NCBI RefSeq assembly: GCF_026913015.1
Contig: NZ_JAPTYD010000003.1
Span: forward strand, 181,954 to 245,953
Source of the DNA: Paracoccus benzoatiresistens
GTDB lineage: Bacteria > Pseudomonadota > Alphaproteobacteria > Rhodobacterales > Rhodobacteraceae
Direction: 5' to 3'
Length of the DNA stretch: 64,000 nucleotides
Part shown: in pieces, positions 8,726-17,438 of the stretch
Layout: each line of letters starts with the position of its first letter
Numbering within the stretch: the first letter of the stretch is position 1
The notes under the pieces: model-generated
Told to the model about the DNA's origin: nothing
Seen by the model: the letters and a program-made list of their open reading frames with translations, nothing else
Database searches by the model: none
Program-made: the position numbers and the translations under genes

Positions 8726-10058
8726 AACGCTGTTCCGGGGCGCCGAGGTCGTCGTCACCATGGACGACGCCCGGCGCGAGATCCGGGGCGGCGACGTCCT
8801 GGTCGAGAATGGAAAGATCGTCGCGGCGGGTGAAAACCTGCCGCGCGACAATGCCGAGGTGGTCGAGGCCGCGGGCTGCGTGATCACGCCGGGCCTGGTC
8901 AACACCCATCACCACCTGTTCCAGACACTGACCCGCGCCGTGCCCGCCGCGCAGGACGCGGCGCTGTTCGGCTGGCTGCGCACGCTTTATCCCATCTGGT
9001 CGCGCATGACGCCGGATGACATCCGCATGTCGGCCGAGGTAGGGCTGGCGGAACTGGCCATGTCGGGCTGCACCTGTTCGTCCGATCACCTGTATCTGTT
9101 TCCGAACGGATCACGCCTGGACGACAGCATCGAGGCCGCCAGCCAAATCGGCATCCGCTTCACCGCCACGCGCGGGGCCATGTCCATCGGCGAAAGCAAG
9201 GGGGGCCTGCCGCCGGATGCCCTGGTCGAGGACGAGGCCGCGATCCTGCGCGACAGCGAACGGGTCGTGGAGGCCTTCCACGACGCGGGCGCGGGCGCGA
9301 TGGTGCAGGTGGCGCTTGCGCCCTGTTCGCCCTTCTCTGTCAGTCGGGAACTGATGCGGGACGCCGCGATCCTGGCGCGGGAAAAGGGCGTGCGACTGCA
9401 CACGCATCTGGCCGAGAATGACGAGGATATCCGCTATTCCCTGGACAATTTCGGGATGCTGCCGGGCGATTATGCCGAAAGCCTGGGATGGACCGGCGAC
9501 GATGTCTGGCACGCCCATTGCGTGAAGCTGTCCGCGCCCGAGATCGATCTTTTCGCCCGTACCGGCACCGGGGTCGCGCATTGCCCCTGTTCCAATGCGC
9601 GGCTGGCCAGCGGCATCGCTCCGGTTCGTGCCATGCGCGATGCGGGCGTGCCGGTGGGGCTGGGGGTGGATGGATCCGCCAGCAACGATTGCAGCCATCT
9701 GGGGCTGGAGGCGCGGCAGGCCATGCTGGTCGCGCGGCTGAAGGACGGCCCCGCCGCCATGGGCGCGCGCGAGGCGTTGGAGATCGCGACCCTGGGCGGC
9801 GCGCGAGTCCTGGGGCGCAGCGACATCGGTGCGCTGAAGCCGGGGATGCAGGCCGACCTGGTGCTGTGGGATGTGTCCGATCTACCTTTGGCCGGGCAGT
9901 GGGATCCGGTGGCGGCGCTGGTCTTCTGCGCGCCGATCCGGCCCCGCGCGGTCTATGTCGGGGGCAGGGCGGTCGTCGCCGACCACCGTCTGCTGACCGC
10001 CGATCCGCGCGACCTGCGGGCGCGGGCGGAACGGGCCGTCGCGCGGCTGGCAGGCTGA
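8709..10058 (+). CDS. 8-oxoguanine deaminase-type amidohydrolase
   Basis: 449 residues, amidohydrolase superfamily (TrzN/AtzB/guanine-deaminase-like). Metal ligands visible are THHH near 70, HTHLAEN near 230 and the C-terminal VDGSASND aspartate. This subgroup deaminates 8-oxoguanine to urate and ammonia, which would feed the urate pathway here. The start at 8709 overlaps the permease end by 17 bp, indicating coupling. Guanine deaminase is encoded separately at 17426, which supports a distinct substrate. Other hydroxy-triazine or pterin substrates cannot be excluded from sequence. Confidence 0.75.
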   Translation: MSPTTRTLFRGAEVVVTMDDARREIRGGDVLVENGKIVAAGENLPRDNAEVVEAAGCVITPGLVNTHHHLFQTLTRAVPAAQDAALFGWLRTLYPIWSRMTPDDIRMSAEVGLAELAMSGCTCSSDHLYLFPNGSRLDDSIEAASQIGIRFTATRGAMSIGESKGGLPPDALVEDEAAILRDSERVVEAFHDAGAGAMVQVALAPCSPFSVSRELMRDAAILAREKGVRLHTHLAENDEDIRYSLDNFGMLPGDYAESLGWTGDDVWHAHCVKLSAPEIDLFARTGTGVAHCPCSNARLASGIAPVRAMRDAGVPVGLGVDGSASNDCSHLGLEARQAMLVARLKDGPAAMGAREALEIATLGGARVLGRSDIGALKPGMQADLVLWDVSDLPLAGQWDPVAALVFCAPIRPRAVYVGGRAVVADHRLLTADPRDLRARAERAVARLAG

Positions 10059-10060
10059 GG

Positions 10061-10127
10061 GCGGGGGGCTGTCTGCCCCCCGACGCGCTTCGCGCTCCCC
10101 CCGAGGATATTTCTGCCAAAGTGAAAG
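10061..10127 (+). repeat. Hairpin repeat with GATATTT tail, copy 1 (probable terminator)
   Basis: An 8-bp GC stem (10062-10069 with 10075-10082) is followed by a smaller GCGC hairpin and then CCCCGAGGATATTT and TGCCAAAGTGAAAG. The same arrangement occurs at 24137-24205 (minus strand) and in degenerate form at 20217-20272. It directly follows the deaminase stop codon. Confidence 0.6.
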
Positions 10128-10237
10128 AGCCGGCCGGATTTTCTACGAAATCTTAAGACTACCTTGCTTACGGTCCCTCTCGTGCCTTCGCAGCGGGATC
10201 GGTTATCAAGAAAACAGCGATAATAAGGGAGGCGATG

Positions 10238-10591
10238 ATGCCCGGATACCTGACCACCCATGTGCTGGACACGGCGCGCGGCCGCCCGGCCGAGGGGATG
10301 GAGGTGGTGCTGTTCCGTCTTGAGAACGGCCAGCGGACCGAACTTGCGCGGCTGAAAACCAACAGTGACGGCCGCACCGACAGCCAGATCCTGCCCGCCG
10401 CCGACTTTGCGACAGGCACCTTTGAGCTGGAGTTTCACGCGGGCGCCTGGATGGATGCAACCGGGGTCGAGCCCGAAAGCCCCCGGTTCCTGGACGTGAT
10501 CCCGATCCGTTTCGGCATGTCGCAGGACGACCATTACCATGTGCCGCTGCTGGTCTCGCCCTTCGGCTATTCCACCTATCGCGGAAGCTGA
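10238..10591 (+). CDS. uraH: 5-hydroxyisourate hydrolase (transthyretin-related)
   Basis: 117 residues. The N-terminal motif GYLTTHVLDTARGRPA, the central RTDSQ-like segment (DGRTDSQ) and the C-terminal signature FGYSTYRGS are all present and define the transthyretin-like HIU hydrolase. It hydrolyses 5-hydroxyisourate, the product of the neighbouring urate hydroxylase, to OHCU. AAGGGAGG at 10225-10232 favours the ATG at 10238 over the adjacent ATG at 10235. It ends 3 bp before puuD, so the two are co-transcribed. Catalytic histidines H8 (THVLD) and H97 (HYHVP region) are in place. Confidence 0.93.
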   Translation: MPGYLTTHVLDTARGRPAEGMEVVLFRLENGQRTELARLKTNSDGRTDSQILPAADFATGTFELEFHAGAWMDATGVEPESPRFLDVIPIRFGMSQDDHYHVPLLVSPFGYSTYRGS

Positions 10592-10594
10592 CCC

Positions 10595-11857
10595 ATGCTG
10601 CACCTTGTCCCCGACCACGTCGTCATCTGGGAATGGCTGGCCTTCGCGATCCGCTGGACCCATGTCATCACCGCCATCGCCTGGATCGGATCGTCCTTCT
10701 ACTTCATCGCCCTCGACCTGGGGCTGCAAAAGGTGCCGGGCCTGCCCAAGGGCGCACATGGCGAGGAATGGCAGGTCCACGGCGGCGGCTTCTATCACAT
10801 CAACAAGTACCTGGTCGCGCCCGAGCGGATGCCCGAGCACCTGACCTGGTTCAAATGGGAAAGCTACGCCACCTGGCTGTCGGGCGCGGCGCTGCTGATG
10901 GTCACCTATTGGGCGGGCGCGAACCTGTATCTGATCGACACCGCCAAGGCCGATCTGGCGACCTGGCAGGCGATCCTGATTTCCGCGGGTTCGCTGGCGC
11001 TTGGCTGGCTGATCTATGACACGCTCTGCAAGTCGAAGCTGGGCGAGACGCCGACGATCCTGATGCTGCTGCTGTTCGTCGCGCTTGTCGTGATGGGCTG
11101 GGGCTACAACGAGATCTTCACGGGCCGCGCCGCGCTGCTGCACCTGGGCGCCTTCACCGCGACGATCATGACGGCAAACGTGTTCTTCATCATCATGCCG
11201 AACCAGCGGATCGTGGTGGCGGATCTGAAGGCCGGGCGCGCACCCGATCCGAAATACGGCAAGATCGCCAAGCTGCGTTCGACCCACAACAACTACCTGA
11301 CGCTTCCGGTCATCTTCCTGATGCTGTCGAACCACTATCCGCTGGCCTTCGCCAGCCAGTACAACTGGCTGATCGCGGCGCTGATCTTCCTGATGGGCGT
11401 GACCATCCGGCATTTCTTCAACACCATGCATGCCCGCAAGGGGTATCAGTGGTGGACCTGGGCGGTAACGGCGGTGCTGTTCATCATGGTGATGTGGCTG
11501 TCCTCGGCCGGGCTGAACCAGGACACGCTGGAACAGGCCGAGGCGCGTCCTCTGACCCCCGTCGAGACCCGCTTCGCCGAGGCAGAGGGTTTCCAGCAGG
11601 TCAGCGACGCCGTGCTGGGCCGCTGCTCGATGTGCCACGCCCGCGAACCGGGATACGAAGGCATCCATCATGCTCCGAAGGGGGTCTTCCTGGAGACCCC
11701 GGGCGACATCGCCAGGCACGCGCGCGAGATCTATGTCCAGGCCGGGCTGACCAACGCCATGCCGCCTGCCAACGTGACCTACATGGAACCGCAGGAGCGT
11801 GAGCAGATCATCCGCTGGTTCCGCGCCGCCGGGGGCGCGAGCCTGGCCGGGATGTAG
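10595..11857 (+). CDS. puuD: Urate hydroxylase PuuD with C-terminal cytochrome c domain
   Basis: 420 residues. An integral membrane region with about 8 hydrophobic segments (1-310) is fused to a C-terminal c-type heme domain with one CSMCH motif near 350. This is the bacterial membrane urate hydroxylase that oxidises urate to 5-hydroxyisourate, passing electrons to the respiratory chain instead of making peroxide as soluble uricase does. Family hallmarks are WIGSSFYFIALD and FFNTMHARKG. It lies directly after uraH, which consumes its product. Heme attachment implies that the C-terminus is periplasmic. Confidence 0.93.
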   Translation: MLHLVPDHVVIWEWLAFAIRWTHVITAIAWIGSSFYFIALDLGLQKVPGLPKGAHGEEWQVHGGGFYHINKYLVAPERMPEHLTWFKWESYATWLSGAALLMVTYWAGANLYLIDTAKADLATWQAILISAGSLALGWLIYDTLCKSKLGETPTILMLLLFVALVVMGWGYNEIFTGRAALLHLGAFTATIMTANVFFIIMPNQRIVVADLKAGRAPDPKYGKIAKLRSTHNNYLTLPVIFLMLSNHYPLAFASQYNWLIAALIFLMGVTIRHFFNTMHARKGYQWWTWAVTAVLFIMVMWLSSAGLNQDTLEQAEARPLTPVETRFAEAEGFQQVSDAVLGRCSMCHAREPGYEGIHHAPKGVFLETPGDIARHAREIYVQAGLTNAMPPANVTYMEPQEREQIIRWFRAAGGASLAGM

Positions 11858-11888
11858 GCGGGGCTGGAACTCCTCCAGGCGGGACTGC

Positions 11889-11922
11889 AAACGGCCGCGG
11901 CAATCGTGCAGCGGCCGTTTTC
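11889..11922. terminator. Hairpin between the convergent puuD and LysR genes
   Basis: A perfect 10-bp stem, AAACGGCCGC at 11889-11898 with its complement at 11911-11920, is followed by TTTTCCT. It is placed in the 70-bp gap between two stop codons. Confidence 0.75.
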
Positions 11923-11927
11923 CTGTC

Positions 11928-12827
11928 CTAGCGCTCGAAGATCTTCTTCAATTCCCGCACCGCGAAGTCCGCGAACATCCGCACCTTCGGGTCCTGCAGC
12001 CGCCGGTGCGGGGTCAGGCATCCGAATTGCGCGGGCAGGGGGCGGTTGTTGGGCAGGATCTCGACCAGGCGGCCGGCCTTGATGTCCGCGCCCACCTCAT
12101 AGAGGGGACGGTTCGCGATCCCCTCGCCGCCGATCGCCCAGGCGGTCAGCACGTCGCCGTCGTCGGTGTCGAAGCGCCCGCCGACCATCATCTTCTGCGG
12201 TCCGTCCTCGGACTGCAGGACCCAGTAATACTCGGGGCTGCGGGGATAGCGCAGCAACAGGCAGTTGTGATCCACCAGATCCTCGGGCACCTTCGGCGTC
12301 CCGCTGCGCGACAGATAGTCGGGCGAGGCGACCAGCACGCGCGGGCAGTCCGCGATCTTGCGCCATTTCAGCGCCGAATCGGCGGGCTCGCCCAGAAAGA
12401 AGGCCAGGTCGATGGCGTCTTCCACGATATTCACGTTGCGGTCGGAAAGCCGCAGCCGGAAATCCACGCCCGGGTTTTCCGCGCAGAAGGGCGGGATCAG
12501 CGGCGCGATCAGCCGCCGCCCCAGACCCAATGGCGCCGTCAGGCGGATCACCCCCTGAGGACGACCCGAAAAGCTGCTGACCAGCGCCTCGGCTTCATCC
12601 AGCGTGTCGATCACACGGCGGGCGTTGTCGTAAAAGGCTCGCCCGATCTCGGTGGACGTCAGCTTTCGGGTGGTGCGGTTCAGCAGCCGCACGCCAAAGC
12701 GGTTTTCCAGATCCTTGATGCGATTCGAGGCAACTGCCGGGGAAAGCCGCAGATCCCTGCCTCCGGCAGTGATCGAACCCAGTTCGACCACACGGACGAA
12801 GACGCGCAGGCTTTCAAGATAGGACAT
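11928..12827 (-). CDS. LysR-family transcriptional regulator
   Basis: 299 residues. An N-terminal winged helix-turn-helix (1-60, LRVFVRVVELGSITAGGRDL) is followed by a periplasmic-binding-like effector domain (about 90-295). It is divergent from xdhA with a 112-bp spacer, so it most likely controls the xdhABC-guaD operon and senses a purine or urate-pathway compound. It resembles the large LysR subgroup in which the helix is followed by RIKDLENRFGVRLLNRTTR. The ligand is unknown. Confidence 0.85.
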   Translation of the reverse strand: MSYLESLRVFVRVVELGSITAGGRDLRLSPAVASNRIKDLENRFGVRLLNRTTRKLTSTEIGRAFYDNARRVIDTLDEAEALVSSFSGRPQGVIRLTAPLGLGRRLIAPLIPPFCAENPGVDFRLRLSDRNVNIVEDAIDLAFFLGEPADSALKWRKIADCPRVLVASPDYLSRSGTPKVPEDLVDHNCLLLRYPRSPEYYWVLQSEDGPQKMMVGGRFDTDDGDVLTAWAIGGEGIANRPLYEVGADIKAGRLVEILPNNRPLPAQFGCLTPHRRLQDPKVRMFADFAVRELKKIFER

Positions 12828-12939
12828 GAGTGATAGGCCGTTTTCAAGGAATCGTGTAAAGTCTTCCGGGTCGGGACCGATTTCGCAACCGTTTTTTTCC
12901 GCCTAGCTTCATGGCGGGTCCACAGCCAAGAGGAATGCC

Positions 12940-14391
12940 ATGACACCCGAGCTGCGCTTTCTGTTGAACGGTCAACAGGTTGAACTGACCGCCGTCGGCG
13001 CCTCGGACACGCTGCTGGATTTCCTGCGCATCAACCGGCGCCTGACCGGCACCAAGGAAGGCTGCGCCGAGGGCGACTGCGGCGCCTGCACGGTGCTGGT
13101 GGGAAGGCTGACCGACGACGGCCTGGTCTATGAGCCGGTCAATGCCTGCATCCGCTTCCTGGCGTCGTGCCACGGCTGCCATGTGGTGACGGTGGAACAT
13201 CTGCGCGGTCCCGAGGGCGGGCTGCACCCGATCCAGGCGGCCATGGTGGAATACCACGGCAGCCAGTGCGGCTTCTGCACGCCGGGCATCGTGATGGCGC
13301 TCTACGGGTTGTGGATGAGCAATCCCGATGCCTCGGTCACCGATATCGAGGTCGCGCTGCAGGGCAACATCTGCCGCTGCACGGGCTATGAGCCGATCAT
13401 CAAGGCCGCGCTGGCCGCCGGCCGCGCGGGCGGGCAGGCCGCCGATGCGCTGGCAGTGGAACGCGAGATGGTGGCCGCAAGGCTGCGCGACATGCGCGGC
13501 GAACGGGTGGAACTCTCGAAGGACGGCGAACGCGCCATCATCCCCGCGGATGTGGACGACCTTGCCGCGGTGCTGGAGGCCGAGCCCAAGGCCACGATCA
13601 TCGCGGGGGCGACCGATGTGGGCCTGTGGGTCACGAAGTTCATGCGCGACATTTCCCCAGCGGTTTTCATCGGCCACCTGATGAAGGGCAAGCGCGTCGA
13701 GAATGGCGAGATCCGGCTTGGCGCGGGCGTGACCTACAGCGAGGCCGCACCGCTGATCCGCCAGCACATCCCCGCCGCCTATGACTATTGGCTGCGCATC
13801 GGCGGCTGGCAGGTGCGCAACATGGGCACCATCGGCGCCAATATCGCCAACGGCTCGCCCATCGGCGACACGCCGCCGCTGCTGATCGCGCTTGGCGCGC
13901 GGATCGTGCTGCGCAAGGGGGCCGCGCGGCGCGAACTGCCGCTGGGGGATTTCTTCATCGAATATGGCAAGCAGGACCGAGCGCCGGGTGAATTCGTGGA
14001 GGAGGTCATCATCCCGATCCGCCCGCAGGCCAAGGTTGCCGCCTACAAGATCAGCAAGCGCCGCGACAGCGACATCACCGCCGTTGCCGCCGGCTTTTGC
14101 CTTTCCGTTGAAAATGGCACCATCACCGATGCCCGCATCTGCTTTGGCGGCATGGCGGGCACGCCCAAGCGCGCCACGGGGGCCGAGGCCGCGCTGAAAG
14201 GCCAGCCCTTCGCCCGCGAAAGCTTCGAGGCTGCAGCGCGGGCGGTGGCCGACGACTTCACGCCCTTGTCCGACTGGCGCGCCAGCGCCGATTACCGCCG
14301 CACCGTGGCCTCGAACCTGTTCCGCCGCTTCTGGCTGGAACAGTCGGAGCCCGGCCTGCCCGTTCGCCTGCATGAAGCCGTGGGAGTGTGA
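12940..14391 (+). CDS. xdhA: Xanthine dehydrogenase small subunit (FeS/FAD)
   Basis: 483 residues. Two 2Fe-2S domains come first: the plant-type cluster with CAEGDCGAC (about 43-51), then CGFCTPG and NICRCTG (about 110-150). The FAD domain (about 190-360, IIAGATDVGLW, NIANGSPIGD) and the CO-dehydrogenase flavoprotein C-domain follow. It carries electrons from the molybdenum subunit to NAD. AGAGGAA precedes the ATG. xdhB starts 3 bp after its stop. Length matches Rhodobacter XdhA. Confidence 0.95.
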   Translation: MTPELRFLLNGQQVELTAVGASDTLLDFLRINRRLTGTKEGCAEGDCGACTVLVGRLTDDGLVYEPVNACIRFLASCHGCHVVTVEHLRGPEGGLHPIQAAMVEYHGSQCGFCTPGIVMALYGLWMSNPDASVTDIEVALQGNICRCTGYEPIIKAALAAGRAGGQAADALAVEREMVAARLRDMRGERVELSKDGERAIIPADVDDLAAVLEAEPKATIIAGATDVGLWVTKFMRDISPAVFIGHLMKGKRVENGEIRLGAGVTYSEAAPLIRQHIPAAYDYWLRIGGWQVRNMGTIGANIANGSPIGDTPPLLIALGARIVLRKGAARRELPLGDFFIEYGKQDRAPGEFVEEVIIPIRPQAKVAAYKISKRRDSDITAVAAGFCLSVENGTITDARICFGGMAGTPKRATGAEAALKGQPFARESFEAAARAVADDFTPLSDWRASADYRRTVASNLFRRFWLEQSEPGLPVRLHEAVGV

Positions 14392-14394
14392 TCC

Positions 14395-16701
14395 ATGAAA
14401 GACGAAACCATCATTCGCGGACAGGCGCATCAGGACACCATCCATGACAGCGCCATCAAGCATGTCACCGGCCGCGCCGACTATACCGACGACCTGGCCG
14501 AGCCCCATGGGTTGCTGCACGCCTATCTGGGCCTGTCGCAATGCGCCCACGGCAAGATCACCGGCATGGATTTCACCGAAACGCTGGCCCATCCGGGCGT
14601 GGTCGGCGTGCTGACCGCCAAGGACATTCCCGGCGTCAACGATGTCTCGCCCAATGGCAAGCACGACGACCCGATCTTTGCCGAGGAGGAGGTCCTGTTC
14701 TGGGGCCAGCCGGTCTTTGCCGTGATCGCGGAAACCCGCGACCAGGCGCGGCGCGCGGCGCACAAGGCGCGCATCACCTATGACGTGCTGCCCCATGCGC
14801 TGGACCCTATCGCGGCGCGCGATGCCGGCATGGGCTATGTGACCGATCCGCTGACCCTGCGCAGGGGCGATGCGGATGCAGGCATGGCCGCCGCCCCGCA
14901 TGTCATCAAGGGCCGCTTCAACATCGGCGGGCAGGACCATTTCTACCTGGAAGGCCAGATCGCCATGGCCGTGCCGGGCGAGGACGAGGACGTGACCATC
15001 AACGTCTCGACCCAGCACCCGTCCGAGGTGCAGCACATGGTGGCCCATGTGCTGGGCTGCCAGAACAACGCCGTGGTCGTGAACGTGCGCCGCATGGGCG
15101 GCGGCTTTGGCGGCAAGGAAACGCAGATGAACCTGTTTTCCTGCGTCGCGGCCATTGCCGCCAAGCGCTGGAACCGCGCCGTCAAGATCCGCCCCGACCG
15201 CGACGACGACATGACCGCCACCGGCAAGCGCCACGATTTCGTCGTGGATTACGAGGTGGGCTTCGACGACGACGGCAGGATCCGTGCGGTCAAGGGCGAT
15301 TGGTTCGCGCGTTGCGGCTTTTCGGCGGATCTCAGCGGCCCGGTGACGGACCGCGCGCTGTTTCACTGCGACAACGCCTATTACTATCCCGACGTGCGCG
15401 TCAGCAGCCATCCGATGAAGACGAACACGGTCAGCAACACCGCCTTCCGCGGCTTTGGCGGGCCGCAGGGCGTGATCGTGGCCGAACGCATGATCGAGGA
15501 GATCGCCTATGCCTTGGGCCGCGACCCGCTGGAGATCCGCAAGGCCAACCTTTACCAGAACGGCCAGCTGACCCCCTATCACCAGGAGGTCACCGACCAG
15601 ATCCTGCCCCGCATCTTCGAGGACCTGGAAGCCAGCAGCGATTATCATGCGCGCCGGCAGGCGGTGCTGGACTGGAACGCGAAGGGCGGCGTGATCCGCA
15701 AGGGCATCGCCTTGACGCCCGTGAAGTTCGGCATCAGCTTCACCGCGACCTGGTTCAACCAGGCGGGCGCGCTGATCCATGTCTACAACGACGGCTCGAT
15801 CGCGCTGAACCACGGCGGCTGCGAGATGGGCCAAGGCCTGAACACCAAGGTCGCCCAGGTCGTGGCCGAGGCGTTCCAGTGCGACATCACCTGCATCAAG
15901 ATCACCAGGACCACGACGGAAAAGGTGCCCAATACCTCGGCCACGGCGGCATCGTCAGGGACGGATCTCAACGGCATGGCGGCGCTGGACGCGGCCGAAC
16001 AGATCAAGGCACGGCTGGTCGAATTCGTCGCCGAACGCTGGCAGCAGCCCAAGGATGACGTGCGCTTCGTGCCCGGCCATATCCGCGCGGGCGATCACCT
16101 GATCCCCTGGAACGAGGTCATCGCGGCGGCCTACATGGCGCGCATCCACCTGTCGGCGGCGGGCTTCTACAAGACGCCGAAAATCCATTGGGACCGCGCG
16201 ACCGGGCGGGGCCGGCCTTTCTATTACTATGCCTATGGGGCGGCGGTGTCCGAGGTTTCGGTCGATACGCTGACCGGCGAATACGTGATCGACCGGGCAG
16301 ACATGATCCACGATGTGGGACGCTCATTGAACCCCGCGCTGGACAAGGGCCAGGTCGAAGGCGCCTTCGTCCAGGGCGCGGGATGGCTGACGACCGAGGA
16401 GCTGTGGTGGGACGAAAAGGGCCGGCTTCGGACCCACGCGCCCTCGACCTACAAGGTTCCGCTGGCGTCCGACCGGCCGCGCGTCTTCAACGTCACGCTG
16501 GCCGACTGGTCGGAAAACAGCGAGCGCAGCATCAAGCGGTCCAAGGCCGTGGGCGAGCCGCCCTTCATGCTGGGCATCAGCGTCTTCGAGGCGATCAACA
16601 TGGCCGTCGCGTCCTTCAGCGACTATCGCGAACCCGCGCGGCTGGACGCGCCCGCGACGCCCGAACGCGTGCTGATGGCGATCGAGGCGCTGAGAGAATG
16701 A
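14395..16701 (+). CDS. xdhB: Xanthine dehydrogenase molybdenum subunit
   Basis: 768 residues. It has the molybdopterin-binding motifs GGQDHFYLEGQ (about 180-190), GGGFGGKE (about 236-243), AFRGFGGPQG (about 350) and the near-C-terminal catalytic glutamate region GEPPFMLG. It oxidises hypoxanthine to xanthine and xanthine to urate as part of an alpha2-beta2 enzyme with XdhA in the cytoplasm. Its stop overlaps the xdhC start (ATGA). No truncation or unusual residue is visible. Confidence 0.95.
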   Translation: MKDETIIRGQAHQDTIHDSAIKHVTGRADYTDDLAEPHGLLHAYLGLSQCAHGKITGMDFTETLAHPGVVGVLTAKDIPGVNDVSPNGKHDDPIFAEEEVLFWGQPVFAVIAETRDQARRAAHKARITYDVLPHALDPIAARDAGMGYVTDPLTLRRGDADAGMAAAPHVIKGRFNIGGQDHFYLEGQIAMAVPGEDEDVTINVSTQHPSEVQHMVAHVLGCQNNAVVVNVRRMGGGFGGKETQMNLFSCVAAIAAKRWNRAVKIRPDRDDDMTATGKRHDFVVDYEVGFDDDGRIRAVKGDWFARCGFSADLSGPVTDRALFHCDNAYYYPDVRVSSHPMKTNTVSNTAFRGFGGPQGVIVAERMIEEIAYALGRDPLEIRKANLYQNGQLTPYHQEVTDQILPRIFEDLEASSDYHARRQAVLDWNAKGGVIRKGIALTPVKFGISFTATWFNQAGALIHVYNDGSIALNHGGCEMGQGLNTKVAQVVAEAFQCDITCIKITRTTTEKVPNTSATAASSGTDLNGMAALDAAEQIKARLVEFVAERWQQPKDDVRFVPGHIRAGDHLIPWNEVIAAAYMARIHLSAAGFYKTPKIHWDRATGRGRPFYYYAYGAAVSEVSVDTLTGEYVIDRADMIHDVGRSLNPALDKGQVEGAFVQGAGWLTTEELWWDEKGRLRTHAPSTYKVPLASDRPRVFNVTLADWSENSERSIKRSKAVGEPPFMLGISVFEAINMAVASFSDYREPARLDAPATPERVLMAIEALRE

Positions 16702-17438
16702 TCCGCGTCCGGGTCATATCGGCCCGCGGGTCCACGCCGCGCGATGCGGGGGCCGAGATGTTCGTGGATGACGACCGCGTTGCCGGCACCATCGGCGGTG
16801 GCCAGCTGGAATACATGGCCATCGACCGCGCCCGCCAGATGCTGGCCAGCGGAGAGGCCGAGGCCCGGATGGACATCCCCCTGGGTCCCGAGATCGGGCA
16901 ATGCTGCGGGGGCAGGGTGGTTCTGCAACTGGACCGCGAAGGGCCTACGCCCGAGGACCATGCCGACGTGCTGGTCTTTGGTGCGGGCCATGTCGGCCGC
17001 GCCCTGGCCCAGGCCCTGCAGCCCCTGCCGGTCAACGTCCTGCTGATCGACACCCGCCCCGAGGAACTGGCCCAGGCCGCCCCCGGCATCCAAACCCGCC
17101 TGACCCCCTTGCCCGAGGCCGAGATCCGTGCGGCCCGCCCCGGCAGCGCCGTGGTGATCCTGACCCATGACCACGCGCTGGACTTCCTGCTGGCGGCCGA
17201 GGCGCTGTCGCGCGACGATCTGTCCTATGTCGGGATGATCGGCAGCGCCACGAAACGCGCGCAATTCAGCCGCTTCGCCCGCGATCGCGGCATCGACCCC
17301 GCACCCCTCATTTGCCCCATCGGCGCGGGCTTCACCCATGACAAGCGCCCGGCGGTCATCGCCGCCTTCACCGCCGCCGAACTGATCGCGCGGCTGACCG
17401 CCACATCTTCCTTGCGAAAATATTCATGCAACAGCTGA
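16698..17438 (+). CDS. xdhC: Xanthine dehydrogenase accessory protein XdhC
   Basis: 246 residues. XdhC proteins bind molybdenum cofactor, help its sulfuration and insert it into XdhB. The family features GSTPRDAGAEM at the N-terminus, GPEIGQCCGG (about 72-81) and the Rossmann segment VFGAGHVGRAL (about 96-106) are clear. The ATG at 16698 overlaps the xdhB stop; the reading frame is open further upstream but that part is a shadow of xdhB. It starts about 15-20 residues later than many XdhC proteins. It overlaps guaD by 13 bp. Confidence 0.9.
   Translation: MIRVRVISARGSTPRDAGAEMFVDDDRVAGTIGGGQLEYMAIDRARQMLASGEAEARMDIPLGPEIGQCCGGRVVLQLDREGPTPEDHADVLVFGAGHVGRALAQALQPLPVNVLLIDTRPEELAQAAPGIQTRLTPLPEAEIRAARPGSAVVILTHDHALDFLLAAEALSRDDLSYVGMIGSATKRAQFSRFARDRGIDPAPLICPIGAGFTHDKRPAVIAAFTAAELIARLTATSSLRKYSCNS

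Noticed and set aside
12844..15834. 996-codon minus-strand frame opposite xdhA and xdhB
   Set aside because: Low-complexity composition mirrors the coding strand; both xdh genes are unmistakable.
16188..16697. Upstream extension of the xdhC frame
   Set aside because: It overlaps the conserved 3' part of xdhB in another frame. XdhC similarity begins at the ATGA overlap at 16698.
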